Assembly: GCA_930633525.1 (NCBI GenBank)
Contig: CAKNFP010000002.1
Span: forward strand, 744,001 to 808,000
Direction of reading: 5' to 3'
Origin: Hyphomicrobiales bacterium
GTDB lineage: Bacteria; Pseudomonadota; Alphaproteobacteria; Rhizobiales; Beijerinckiaceae
DNA length: 64,000 nucleotides
In this document: one piece after another, positions 33,825 to 43,270 of the stretch
Layout: each line of letters begins with the position of its first letter
Position numbering within the stretch: position 1 is the stretch's first letter
The notes under the pieces: generated by a model
What the model was told of the DNA's origin: nothing
The model's input: only the letters and a program-made list of their open reading frames with translations
Database searches by the model: none
Position numbers and translations under genes: made by a program

Positions 33825-34772
33825 ATGAGCATCAATACGGAAGCAGGCCGGTCCATCGCCGGGGCGGCCTACGGGAACACGCAAATGGCGAAGCGGCGTC
33901 GGCTTCCCGCACCACTTCGCGAGCGTCCCTATCTCGCCTTCATCGTTCCAGCGGTCATCTATGTCGCCGCCTTCACGCTATACCCGGCGTTGTACAGCGT
34001 GTTCATCAGCTTTACGAACCTGAACTTCGGCTATACGGACTGGCACTTCGTCGGCTTCGAAAACTACCTGCTGCTTCTCGAATGGCAGTATTTTCCGCTT
34101 GTATTGAGCAATACAGCAATCTTCGTGTTCGGGGTCTCTGCCATCCAGATTTGTTTGGGATTTGCTGTTGCTTTGGTCCTCAACCAACAATTGCCGCTGC
34201 GCCGGACGGTGAGATCCATCGCCGTCCTTCCGTGGATCGTGCCATCCATCGTGATCGCTCTGCTATTCCAACAGATTTTCAACGGCAGTCGCCTCGGCAT
34301 CGCCAATGCGGTCACCGCCCAGTTTGGTCTCGATACGCAAATCTGGCTTGCCGATCGACCGGCTGCGCTCGCCATTATGATCGGGGCCCTGGTCTGGCGC
34401 GGACTACCGCTGACGATCATCATTCTGCTGGGTGGCCTGCAGAGCATTCCTCGCGATGTCTACGAAGCCGCGGTCGTTGACGGCGCGAGCCGTTCGCAGG
34501 CGTTCTTCCGTATAACCATACCCCTCATGAAACCGGTTCTCCTCATCAATCTGATTATGGTGACCTCGGGAAATCTCAATCATCTTGATATCCCTTATGG
34601 GCTCACCGGTGGCGGACCTTCACATCAGACTGAAGTCCTGTCCGTGATGCTCTATACACAGGGTTTTCAGCAACTCGACGCCGGCTTCGCTTCGACCGTT
34701 GCGACCCTGATGCTGGTATTGAACCTGGCAATGACGGTTCTCTACGTCTCAATCCTGAGGTCCCGGCAATGA
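33825..34772 (+). CDS. Sugar ABC importer permease, MalF/UgpA type
   Basis: A 315-residue permease with about six membrane helices and the coupling loop VYEAAVVDGASRSQAFFRITIPLM around residues 215-240. The exact start is unclear: GTG 33816, ATG 33825 and ATG 33885 are in frame; none has a strong ribosome-binding site, and the first helix begins only after RERPYLAFIVP. It overlaps the next permease gene by four bases (ATGA). Confidence 0.85.
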   Translation: MSINTEAGRSIAGAAYGNTQMAKRRRLPAPLRERPYLAFIVPAVIYVAAFTLYPALYSVFISFTNLNFGYTDWHFVGFENYLLLLEWQYFPLVLSNTAIFVFGVSAIQICLGFAVALVLNQQLPLRRTVRSIAVLPWIVPSIVIALLFQQIFNGSRLGIANAVTAQFGLDTQIWLADRPAALAIMIGALVWRGLPLTIIILLGGLQSIPRDVYEAAVVDGASRSQAFFRITIPLMKPVLLINLIMVTSGNLNHLDIPYGLTGGGPSHQTEVLSVMLYTQGFQQLDAGFASTVATLMLVLNLAMTVLYVSILRSRQ

Positions 34773-35611
34773 CGACCTTTCTTCGCGCCGACAAGACACA
34801 GCGATTCCTTGGGTTGACGCTCTATGCGCTGGTCGTCCTCGTCGTCATGCTACCGTTGTCCTGGGCTTTTTTTGGCTCGTTCAAGCCACAAAGCGAAATC
34901 TTTGCCTATCCGCCTCGCCTTCTGCCCGAAGCGTTCAGTATCTCCGCCTACGCGGAAATTCTATCGCGGACGGAGATTCCTCGCTTTCTGCTCAATTCGA
35001 TCATCGTGACCTTGGCGACCACAATCCTCGTATTGATTGTGGCTTCGATCGCCGCCTACGGCTTCTCACGATGGGAGTTCCGCTACAAAAATGGAATAAT
35101 GGTCGCCCTGCTCGTTTGCCAACTCATACCGAGCGGAGTCATAATTATACCATATTATGTCATGATGAGCGAAATCAATCTGGTCAATACGCATATAGGA
35201 CTCATTCTAGTCTTTACTTCAACGCATATTCCCTTCGCGCTCTGGATCATCAAAGGCCAGTTTGACGCCATCCCCACCACACTCGACGAGGCTGCGATCA
35301 TCGACGGAGCGTCGCGCGTGCGCATTCTGTGGACCGTCATCATTCCTGTCAGTCTGCCAGGACTGGGCGCGGCGGCCTGCCTGACTTTCATCACTGTATG
35401 GGCTGAGTTCCTGGTGCCAATGGTACTCGCGAATTCGCCTGAGACGACGCTCGTCAGCGTCGGCTTATACAACCTGTTCGGGCGTGACTCGACGACCTTC
35501 TACAATCAGCTATTCGCAGCGGCAACGCTCGCGACCGCACCCGTCATCATCGCCTATCTGCTCGCTCAGGAGCAGTTCATCTCCGGCTTGACCGGCGGTG
35601 CAGAGAAATAG
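34769..35611 (+). CDS. Sugar ABC importer permease, MalG/UgpE type
   Basis: A 280-residue permease whose coupling loop is TTLDEAAIIDGASRVRILWTVI near residues 170-190. It begins inside the stop of the upstream permease gene. The pair should form the membrane channel for the binding protein at 32446. It ends 25 bp before the sialidase-like gene, so that gene is likely in the same transcript. Confidence 0.87.
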   Translation: MTTFLRADKTQRFLGLTLYALVVLVVMLPLSWAFFGSFKPQSEIFAYPPRLLPEAFSISAYAEILSRTEIPRFLLNSIIVTLATTILVLIVASIAAYGFSRWEFRYKNGIMVALLVCQLIPSGVIIIPYYVMMSEINLVNTHIGLILVFTSTHIPFALWIIKGQFDAIPTTLDEAAIIDGASRVRILWTVIIPVSLPGLGAAACLTFITVWAEFLVPMVLANSPETTLVSVGLYNLFGRDSTTFYNQLFAAATLATAPVIIAYLLAQEQFISGLTGGAEK

Positions 35612-35636
35612 ACGTTATTTTTGCGGGGAACGGCAG

Positions 35637-36794
35637 ATGACAGCAGACTTTGAGGCGTTCAGTGATGACATGCTGATCCCGCCTTTCATCAACACGAGGC
35701 CTGGCTCGGTCTATCTGGATCGCTGTCGAAATTACAACATGGTGATCGGGGCGGATGTCACCCCTGGCGGACGTATCTGGACCGCCTGGGTGTCGGGCGG
35801 TGATGATCCCAACGCGTATTTCGTTCTGGCAACCAGCGACGATCGGGGAGTGACTTGGTCGCAGCCCCGTGTTGTCATCGATCCGCCAGACCATCCATCC
35901 GGCCTCAAGATCAGTATTATCGTCGGAAATCTCTGGACGGACCCAAGAGGCCGCCTGTGGCTATTCTTTGATCAAGGGTTCGAACAGTTCGACGGGCGCT
36001 CCGGAAATTGGTGTATACGTTGCGATAATCCTGATTCGGATCAGCCGCGGTGGGACGAGCCACAGTACATCGGCTTCGGGATGAGCCTGAACAAGCCCAT
36101 CGTCCACTCGAATGGCGACTGGCTGCTGCCGGTCTCGCTTTGGGACCGCGGAAAGATCAAGAAAAATGTTCTCGCTATGGATCCTCGCCCGTTTCCGGAG
36201 CTCGATCCTTATCGCATGTCGAATGTATTCGCTTCTCGCGACGAGGGCAGGACCTGGGAGCGCCGTGGCGGCATCGCAATTCCCCGCCCACAGTTTGACG
36301 AAGCAGTTCTCATCGAACGCAAGGATGGAAGCGTCTGGATGACGTGCCGCAGTGAGACCGGGCTCTGGGAGAGCATCTCCACCGACTGCGGGCTGACCTG
36401 GAGCGCGCCCATGCAGAGCACCATAGGCCACATCAATGCGAGGCACTTCATCCGCCGCCTTCGATCGGGGCGCCTTCTGCTCGTCAAGCACGGGCAATCC
36501 GTCGGCACAGCGACTGACAAGCGTCGCGAGCTTTGTGCATTCTTGTCCGACGACGACGGCCGCAACTGGCAGGGAGGGTTGCTTCTCGAAGGGCGAGCAG
36601 AACGCGACTGCTCCTATCCCGATGGCTTTCAGTTCCACGATGGGATGATTGGTATCGTCTATGACTATGGTCGCGCAGACCCGAGTGAAGTTCTGTTCGC
36701 GCGCTTCACAGAGGAAGATGTACTGACGGGACGGTTAGCGGACCCACGCTCACAGCTCGGCATGCTGGTCAGCAGGGCGACTGGCCCGAGGTAA
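35637..36794 (+). CDS. Sialidase-like six-bladed beta-propeller (BNR/Asp-box) protein
   Basis: A 385-residue protein with four clear Asp-boxes (TSDDRGVTW, SRDEGRTW, STDCGLTW, SDDDGRNW), spaced as in sialidase-type propellers. There is no signal peptide, so it acts in the cytoplasm, unlike classical secreted sialidases; the FRIP motif near the N-terminus is not seen. It could be a glycosidase, lyase or epimerase for an acidic sugar that enters through the importer. ATG 35637 follows GGGGAACGG. The activity is unproven. Confidence 0.78.
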   Translation: MTADFEAFSDDMLIPPFINTRPGSVYLDRCRNYNMVIGADVTPGGRIWTAWVSGGDDPNAYFVLATSDDRGVTWSQPRVVIDPPDHPSGLKISIIVGNLWTDPRGRLWLFFDQGFEQFDGRSGNWCIRCDNPDSDQPRWDEPQYIGFGMSLNKPIVHSNGDWLLPVSLWDRGKIKKNVLAMDPRPFPELDPYRMSNVFASRDEGRTWERRGGIAIPRPQFDEAVLIERKDGSVWMTCRSETGLWESISTDCGLTWSAPMQSTIGHINARHFIRRLRSGRLLLVKHGQSVGTATDKRRELCAFLSDDDGRNWQGGLLLEGRAERDCSYPDGFQFHDGMIGIVYDYGRADPSEVLFARFTEEDVLTGRLADPRSQLGMLVSRATGPR

Positions 36795-36844
36795 GAGCGT
36801 GCCGCATCAGGGGCAGGCCGGTCGTTTTTCGATCGTCGTTTCCT

Positions 36845-37792
36845 TCATTTTAGCTCTGATGTACTGGAGCAATGCGCGGAAGAGAGTTCCAGACGGGACC
36901 GGGTTGCGAGCTGTGTAATGAAGTCTATGACAGCCCGATGCGCGGCAAGTTCCCTGGTGTCGGCGTGAGCGACCAGCCAATAGGAACGGTCGAGCCGGAC
37001 GGTGTCAGGCAAGACCGGCCGCAGCACGGGACTTTCGCCGGCCATGAAGAATGGCAGCACACACAGGCCAAGCCCGGCCTCCGCCATCGCGCGCTGGGCC
37101 ATGAGGCTTGTTGCCTGTACCGTTGCGCGCAATTCCGGCGCGACCTCCCCGAGGTAATTCAGATCCGGCATCACGATGAGATCGTCCACATAGCCGATCA
37201 GGGGATGATCAGCGAGTTCGTGAACGCCGCCGATCGCTGGATGCGATCGCAGGTAATCCTCCGAAGCGAACAGGCCGAGTGAATAATCACAGAGCTTACG
37301 GGTGACCGCCCTCCCCTTCAGCACCTGTCCGACGGTAATGGCTATATCGAACTCGCGTTTCGATACCGACATCAAATGCGGCATGGTCACGAGTTGCAGG
37401 TTCAACCCGGGATTTCTTTCGCGCAATGGCGCCAGCCGCGGCGCCAGATAAGCGCAGAGGAAACCCTCCGGCCCGGCGATCCGCACCGTCGCATTGAGCG
37501 CAATTGCGCCGTCCGAAAAATGGTCGAGGATCGCGAACGCATTGCCCTCGATGATCTCGGCCCGCGCCAGAAGCGCTTCGCCCGCTTGCGTCAGCGCATG
37601 GCCCTGCGGGCCACGCTCAAGCAGCGGCTGGCCCAGTTGCGCTTCAAGCCGTCGGACCCGGCGGCTCACCGTGGCCTGGTCGATGCTCAGCCGGCGGGCG
37701 GCATCGGCAGCGCTCCCCGAGCGTGCCGCGACAAGGAAGAACTGCAAGTCACTCCACGATAGTTCAAAGCCGGTGTATCTGTTTTTTTGCAT
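36845..37792 (-). CDS. LysR-family transcriptional regulator
   Basis: A 315-residue LysR protein with winged helix at the N-terminus (AADAARRLSIDQATVSRRVRRLEAQLG) and a periplasmic-binding-like effector domain. It is divergent from the GMC oxidoreductase, which it probably activates. The start is ambiguous between 37792 (MQKNRYTGF) and 37816; neither has a strong ribosome-binding site. A TATTTT-N10-AAAATA dyad at 37827-37848 is its probable binding site. Confidence 0.88.
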   Translation of the reverse strand: MQKNRYTGFELSWSDLQFFLVAARSGSAADAARRLSIDQATVSRRVRRLEAQLGQPLLERGPQGHALTQAGEALLARAEIIEGNAFAILDHFSDGAIALNATVRIAGPEGFLCAYLAPRLAPLRERNPGLNLQLVTMPHLMSVSKREFDIAITVGQVLKGRAVTRKLCDYSLGLFASEDYLRSHPAIGGVHELADHPLIGYVDDLIVMPDLNYLGEVAPELRATVQATSLMAQRAMAEAGLGLCVLPFFMAGESPVLRPVLPDTVRLDRSYWLVAHADTRELAAHRAVIDFITQLATRSRLELSSAHCSSTSELK

Positions 37793-37826
37793 CACTAGGG
37801 TGGCAGCCTTGCCCATTCCATCGACA

Positions 37827-37848
37827 TATTTTCAGACCTAGTAAAATA
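37827..37848. promoter_or_regulatory. LysR-type operator (TATTTT-N10-AAAATA)
   Basis: A perfect 6-bp inverted repeat with a 10-bp spacer, containing the T-N11-A core typical of LysR sites, lies between the divergent regulator and GMC oxidoreductase genes. Confidence 0.55.
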
Positions 37849-37912
37849 GCAGCCTATGTTTCGGCAATCAGCGCCTTGCAATCGCAATAAAGAGGCCACG
37901 GGGGGAGAAACG

Positions 37913-39523
37913 ATGATCGACGCGGGAACATTTGACTATGTCGTTATCGGTGCCGGCACAGCCGGCTGCCTCATGGCCAACAGGCTGTCGGCTGATCCTA
38001 AACGCAGTGTTTGTCTTCTGGAAGCGGGCGGGCGCGACAACTGGATCTGGTTTCACGTGCCCGTAGGCTACCTCTACGCCATCGGCAATCCTCGCGCCGA
38101 CTGGATGTTCACGACAGAAGCCGAGACCGGGCTGAAAGGCCGTGTCCTCAACTATCCCCGCGGCAAGGTGATCGGCGGCTGCTCGGCCATCAACGCCATG
38201 ATCTACATGCGTGGCCAGCGACAGGACTACGACCGGTGGCGTGACCTCGGCCTCAAGGGCTGGGGTTGGGAGGATGTGCATCCGCTGTTCCGCCGCCATC
38301 TCGATCACTACCTCGGCGAGGGCGAGCACCACGGCGTGGGCGGAGAGTGGCGCGTCGAGGAGCCGAGAGTCCGCTGGGCTCTGCTTGATGCCTTCCTTGA
38401 GGCTGCGGTCGAGGCTGGCATTCCCCGAACTAACGACTTCAATACCGGCAGCAACGAAGGCATCGCGTATTTTCATGTCAACCAGAAGCGTGGCCGCCGC
38501 TGGTCTGCCGCGCGCGGTTTCCTGAAGCCCGTGTTGAAGCGTCCCGGGCTTAAACTTGAGACACAGGCCCATGTCGCGCAGCTTGTCGTGGAGGATGGCC
38601 GGGTGACGGGCGTCGACTTCATCCAAGGTGGCGAGCGTAAGCGTGTGCGCGCCCGCGCCGAGGTCGTCCTATGTGCCGGCGCGGTTGGCTCGCCGCAGAT
38701 CCTGCAATTGTCGGGAATTGGTGACGCCGAGCGCCTGAGCGCGCTCGGAATCCGCGTGACCCACAATGCTCCGGGCGTCGGAGAGAATCTGCAAGACCAT
38801 CTCCAACTCCGACCGATCTATCGCGTCAAAGGGATCCGCACGCTGAACGAGGACTATGGCTCCTTACCCCGCAAGGGTGTGATGGCGCTCGAATACGCCC
38901 TGTTCCGACGCGGTGCGCTGACGATGGCGCCGTCCCAGCTCGGCGCCTTCACACGGTCGTCTCCCGACCATGCAACGCCCAACATCCAGTTTCACGTCCA
39001 GCCGTTGTCGCTCGACAAGTTTGGCGAGATGCCCCACGCATTCCCGGCATTCACCGCGAGTGTCTGCAACTTGCGCCCAACGAGCCGGGGCAGCGTGCGG
39101 CTCGCCTCCCCGAATCCGACGGTCCAACCGGCGATCCGCTTGAACTCCCTGACGACCCCCGAGGACGAGCGCGTCGCCATCGACTCGCTGAAGGTCGTTC
39201 GCCACATCGCCTCCATGCCGGCCTTGCAACGATACCATCCCGAGGAGTATCGGCCCGGGCCCGCTGCAGTGACGGACGATGATCTGCTCGATGCCGCCCG
39301 TCAGATAGGCACCACCATTTTTCATCCTGTCGGGACCGCCAAGATGGGAACGGATGACGATCCGATGGCGGTCGTGGACAACAGGCTGCGCGTTCGCGGA
39401 CTGTCCGGGCTGCGTGTGGCAGATGCCTCGGTCATGCCGTTCATCACGAGCGGCAATACGAATTCGCCGACCTTGATGATAGCCGAGAAGGCGGCTGCCA
39501 TGATCCGCGAAGACAATGCATGA
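37913..39523 (+). CDS. GMC-family FAD oxidoreductase (choline/alcohol dehydrogenase type)
   Basis: A 536-residue GMC oxidoreductase, which oxidises an alcohol to an aldehyde or ketone with FAD. It shows the N-terminal FAD motif YVVIGAGTAGCLMANRLS, GMC signature 1 (GKVIGGCSAINAMIYMRG), signature 2 (GAVGSPQILQLSGIG) and the catalytic end with FHPVGTAKMG and TSGNTNSPTLMIAEKAA. ATG 37913 follows GGGGGAG. Controlled probably by the divergent LysR. The substrate is not determined. Confidence 0.92.
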   Translation: MIDAGTFDYVVIGAGTAGCLMANRLSADPKRSVCLLEAGGRDNWIWFHVPVGYLYAIGNPRADWMFTTEAETGLKGRVLNYPRGKVIGGCSAINAMIYMRGQRQDYDRWRDLGLKGWGWEDVHPLFRRHLDHYLGEGEHHGVGGEWRVEEPRVRWALLDAFLEAAVEAGIPRTNDFNTGSNEGIAYFHVNQKRGRRWSAARGFLKPVLKRPGLKLETQAHVAQLVVEDGRVTGVDFIQGGERKRVRARAEVVLCAGAVGSPQILQLSGIGDAERLSALGIRVTHNAPGVGENLQDHLQLRPIYRVKGIRTLNEDYGSLPRKGVMALEYALFRRGALTMAPSQLGAFTRSSPDHATPNIQFHVQPLSLDKFGEMPHAFPAFTASVCNLRPTSRGSVRLASPNPTVQPAIRLNSLTTPEDERVAIDSLKVVRHIASMPALQRYHPEEYRPGPAAVTDDDLLDAARQIGTTIFHPVGTAKMGTDDDPMAVVDNRLRVRGLSGLRVADASVMPFITSGNTNSPTLMIAEKAAAMIREDNA

Positions 39524-39775
39524 CGACGTTATTGCACCGGAATGCCAGGCCACAGACAGGACCCATCCAGGCAGGTGAGCGTCTTTGGATTGCGGAAGGG
39601 ATGGCGTGGCCCGATCGCCGGGTTGCATGAGTGCGGACAAGTGGTGGGACTTGGCCGCGCCGCCGAGGCAAACAACATGTCAACGGCGACTGAGCGTCGA
39701 CGCGCCGATCGCCGAGATCGAGACCTTGTCTATTGCGGATCTCGACACGGTCGAGCGCAAGGCGAAGGGAACAGC

Positions 39776-40663
39776 CTACGATGCGAGGAACGTCAAAAGT
39801 TCGCTTAGCGTCTCCTCGGGCGCTTCTTCCTGCGGACAATGGCCGCAATCGATCGCGCGGCCCCGGACGTCGCTCGCCTTCTCCCGCCAGGTGTCCAAGA
39901 CATCGTAGAGGCGCCCGACCGTACCTCGAGCTCCCCAGAGCGCGAAGAGCGGCACCCGGATACGGCGATCGACATCGGCTCGATCGTGATCGAGATCGAT
40001 GGTGGAGGCGGCCCGGTAATCCTCGCAAATGGCATGACGGGTCGCGGGGTCCAGGTAGCAGCGCAGGTATTCGGCGAAGAGCGCCTCGCTCGTCGCACCC
40101 GGAACCTTGATCTGCCCCTCGATATGCCGCCGCAGAAAGAACTCAGGGTCAGCTGCGATCATACGCTCTGGCAACGGAGCAGGCTGGATCAGGAAGAACC
40201 ACCAGAAATAGCGTGTTGCGAATTCTTGGTTCGTGCGCTCGTACATGGTCAAAGTCGGCGCAATGTCGAAGACCGCGATCCGCTGGACGGCCTCCGGATG
40301 ATCGAGCGCCATTCGGTGCGCCACGCGGGCACCGCGGTCGTGGCCGGCGAGATCGAATCGCGCAAAGCCAAGGGCGCGCATCACCTCGATCTGATCGGCC
40401 GCCATCGCGCGCTTGCTATAGTTGACGTGATGCTGCCCGCCCGCGGGCTTGCCGGAATCGCCGTAGCCGCGGAGGTCCGGCAACACGACCGTGAATCGCT
40501 CCGCCAGGCGAGGCGCGATCTTGTGCCAAGTCAGATGCGTCTGCGGATGGCCGTGCAGCATCAGCAGCGGCCGCCCGCTCCCGCCGATCGCCAAGTGGAT
40601 GCGCGCGCCCGCGGTCTCGATCTCCTTCGTCTCGAAGCCGGGCAGGAATTCACTTGTCATCAT
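39776..40663 (-). CDS. Haloacetate-dehalogenase-like alpha/beta hydrolase
   Basis: A 295-residue alpha/beta hydrolase close in pattern to fluoroacetate/haloacetate dehalogenases. The nucleophile is Asp109 (not Ser) in GHDRGAR, with carboxylate-binding Arg110 and Arg113, acid Asp133 in VFDIAPT and His275 in CGHCPQEE. The halide pocket differs: where fluoroacetate dehalogenase has His-Trp, this protein has Trp154-Trp155. It may prefer chloroacetate-like or other substrates. The start at 40663 follows GAGGA; the frame is open to 40774 without support. Confidence 0.8.
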   Translation of the reverse strand: MMTSEFLPGFETKEIETAGARIHLAIGGSGRPLLMLHGHPQTHLTWHKIAPRLAERFTVVLPDLRGYGDSGKPAGGQHHVNYSKRAMAADQIEVMRALGFARFDLAGHDRGARVAHRMALDHPEAVQRIAVFDIAPTLTMYERTNQEFATRYFWWFFLIQPAPLPERMIAADPEFFLRRHIEGQIKVPGATSEALFAEYLRCYLDPATRHAICEDYRAASTIDLDHDRADVDRRIRVPLFALWGARGTVGRLYDVLDTWREKASDVRGRAIDCGHCPQEEAPEETLSELLTFLAS

Positions 40664-40789
40664 GGGATTCCGTCCTCGTTCCAGCGAGCGATAGGCCCAG
40701 AACGCTTCATTCAGTCCACTCCTGCAAACGCCGGGACTGAGCATCCAGAGCATCTCCGGTGAACCCAGGTCCACCAGAGATGCTGAACT

Positions 40790-42307
40790 TCAGGGTCGAC
40801 GATCGATCACCTGGGACCAAGGGAGGTGCCCCGTCGTGGGTTGGTCGAGGCCATCGAGATAGGCAACGATGTCTTCCCAGTTGCTGGAAGAGGCGGACGC
40901 GGCGACATAGCCGTCCGGCCGCACGAGTTCGATACCCTCCCCGGGCGAGGCAGGCCGGATCCCGGCCTCGACCAGTCGCGGATAGCGCGCTGCGATCTCC
41001 TCTGCTTGGCCGGGCTCGGCCCGCAGGCTGAAGCGCGGTAGATTGCCTGAGCCATAGGGCGGCTCGTCAGCCAGAGGCCGTGCGCGGGCGCCGACGGCAA
41101 GGCCCTCACCCGAAGCCGGACCATTGAGCGGACTTTCTGGGTAGCCGATCGAAATTTCCGCCATAGCCTCCACGATGGCCCGGCGGACTGGCGAAAGACC
41201 CATGACGGCGTGGGCGACCAGGTTACGAAGGCTCTGAGCGGTATGGCCGTGCAGCATAGCCGCCTTCGTCAGCCGGCCCGATGACTGGATCACCGATGCC
41301 CCGACAGCTTTCCGCTCAACGCTGTAGCTGTCGAGCAGCTCAGGAGCTGTCGAAAGACCGTGACAGACCAACGCCAGTTTCCAGGCCAGATTGAATGCGT
41401 CCTGCATGCCCGTGTTCATGCCCTGTCCACCGGCTGGGCTGTGGACATGCGCCGCGTCACCCGCCAGAAAAACCCGGCCGGAACGATAGTCCTCGACTTG
41501 CCTTTCGTTAATGCGGAAGGCGGTCGTCCAGATCGTGTCCGTCAAGACCAGCCCACCGGGCCCGCGGCGATCGACCACCGCCTGAAATTGTTCACGCGTG
41601 AGCGGAACGGGCATCTCGTCGGTCGAGGGACCGAGATTGGCGATAAGGCGATAGCGGTCGGGGCACATCGGCAAGAAGACGATGACCCCGTCCTCGTGCC
41701 AGTAAGTCGCGAGCTCCGACGGGGGAAAGGGGGATCCTGAGAGATGGAAATCTCCAAGCGTCCAGTCATTGGCCATTGTATCACCATCGAACGCCAGGCC
41801 GAGCTGATGTCTGATCGTGCTGTGCGCCCCGTCACAGGCTATGAGCCATTGAAAGCGCTCGGTTTGCTCCCGTCCGTCAACAGAGCGTAGAACGGCGGAA
41901 ACCCCGTCGGCATCCTGGGTAAAATCGACGAGTTCGACACCGAGCTCCGACTTCGCGCCGCGATCTTCGAGACAATGCTCCAGGACGGCTTCCGTGTCGC
42001 ACTGCGGAACCATCAATGCGAAGGGATAAGGTGACTGGACCTCCTCGAAGCCGATGCGCCCGATCAGATGACTGCCGGCAAGTATATTGGCGACAGTGAC
42101 CTTGTTGCCGATCGCCAGCAGATCATCCGTCGCGCCCGCCCGGTCCAGGAGTTCCAAGGTTCGGCTCCAAAGCGCGACCGCCCTGGACTTGTCGCTGCGG
42201 ACTGTCATTCTGTCGATCAGGCGGACGGGAACATTGTATCGTGCAAGCTCGATCGCCATCGTCAGGCCCACAGGGCCCGCGCCAACGACGAGAACACGGT
42301 CGGCCAT
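40790..42307 (-). CDS. FAD-dependent aromatic-ring monooxygenase (PheA/TfdB/MhpA type)
   Basis: A 505-residue flavoprotein hydroxylase with VLVVGAGPVGLTMAIELA at the N-terminus, the DG motif (LIACDGAHSTIRHQLG) and the C-terminal FAD site GRVFLAGDAAHVHSPAGGQGMNTG. The last 100 residues form the extra domain missing from the relative at 12499-13701. It hydroxylates an aromatic or related ring at the expense of NAD(P)H. AAGGGG precedes ATG 42307. It ends 126 bp before the dehalogenase-like gene and probably shares its transcript. Confidence 0.87.
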   Translation of the reverse strand: MADRVLVVGAGPVGLTMAIELARYNVPVRLIDRMTVRSDKSRAVALWSRTLELLDRAGATDDLLAIGNKVTVANILAGSHLIGRIGFEEVQSPYPFALMVPQCDTEAVLEHCLEDRGAKSELGVELVDFTQDADGVSAVLRSVDGREQTERFQWLIACDGAHSTIRHQLGLAFDGDTMANDWTLGDFHLSGSPFPPSELATYWHEDGVIVFLPMCPDRYRLIANLGPSTDEMPVPLTREQFQAVVDRRGPGGLVLTDTIWTTAFRINERQVEDYRSGRVFLAGDAAHVHSPAGGQGMNTGMQDAFNLAWKLALVCHGLSTAPELLDSYSVERKAVGASVIQSSGRLTKAAMLHGHTAQSLRNLVAHAVMGLSPVRRAIVEAMAEISIGYPESPLNGPASGEGLAVGARARPLADEPPYGSGNLPRFSLRAEPGQAEEIAARYPRLVEAGIRPASPGEGIELVRPDGYVAASASSSNWEDIVAYLDGLDQPTTGHLPWSQVIDRRP

Positions 42308-42567
42308 TGTCAGCCCCCTTGGAAACACGGCCCAGGCCGCCATAGGCCGCTTGCCCGAGGGGACTGTCAATCGCGATTTTGAGGCCTTGCCATTCAAGAC
42401 GGGATGCGACGCAGGACACAACGGCGCCTGTGTCGGGCGTCTTTACAGCGGCTGCCTTTAATGTCCTATTCTTATAGCAATTTTTTCGTTCTGCTGCGGG
42501 AGCATGGATTGGTGTCCTCATGATCCCGGCATCACCCGACAGGCCAGTCTAGCGAGACGAGGGTTCC

Positions 42568-43176
42568 ATGGTTGAGCACGCAACAACACTTCTGCTGCTC
42601 GTTGATCTCCAGAACGCCTTCTGTGACGCCAATGGGTCTATAGCGGCGCAAGGCTGGGATATCACAACACTGACCGCAGCGGCGCAGCACTGCAATCGTC
42701 TGGCTAGCGAAGCCCGCGAGCGCGGCATCCCTGTCGCCTGGACGAGGATGATGTTCCGCCCGGATTATTCCGACGCAGGCATAGTCCGCCGTATGCGGCC
42801 CAACCTCTGCCGTATGGGAGGCCTGCGCGCCGGCACGGCCGATGTCGAATTGACGCCGCTCGTGAGTGTCGCGGCCGACGACATTCTCATCGACAAGGCG
42901 CGGCACTCCTCGCTCTATGGCACGCCACTCGAGGTCATTCTTCGGGCAAGGAATATCGAGCGCGTTATCGTGGGCGGCGTTACGACGTCCATGTGTGTCG
43001 AGACGACAGTCCGCGACTTGGCGCAACGCGATTACGAAGTCATCGTGCCCCGCGAAGCATGTGCCGACTTCGACGCCGAACGGCACGAGGCGTCCCTGAC
43101 AGTGATGGCCTTCGGCTTCGCACGGGTCGTACCGATCGCGGAAGCATTCACGACGCCTCCCCTTCCGATCGTGTGA
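42568..43176 (+). CDS. Isochorismatase-family cysteine hydrolase
   Basis: A 202-residue hydrolase with the full Asp13-Lys110-Cys143 triad (LLVDLQNAF; LIDKARHSSLYGT; GGVTTSMCVETT). The family includes nicotinamidase, N-carbamoylsarcosine and ureidoacrylate amidohydrolases, so cleavage of an amide or carbamoyl group is the best guess. GAGGG precedes ATG 42568. It is the first gene of the rightward cluster; a 94-bp gap with an AT-rich patch separates it from the amidohydrolase relative. Confidence 0.85.
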   Translation: MVEHATTLLLLVDLQNAFCDANGSIAAQGWDITTLTAAAQHCNRLASEARERGIPVAWTRMMFRPDYSDAGIVRRMRPNLCRMGGLRAGTADVELTPLVSVAADDILIDKARHSSLYGTPLEVILRARNIERVIVGGVTTSMCVETTVRDLAQRDYEVIVPREACADFDAERHEASLTVMAFGFARVVPIAEAFTTPPLPIV

Positions 43177-43270
43177 CACTCACCAAACAGACCCGCCCGC
43201 AATTCAGGCTTGCTAAATGTTCTAAACATATACCAATATAATAAGAGAGAATGAAAAGAGGGGCGTTCCG

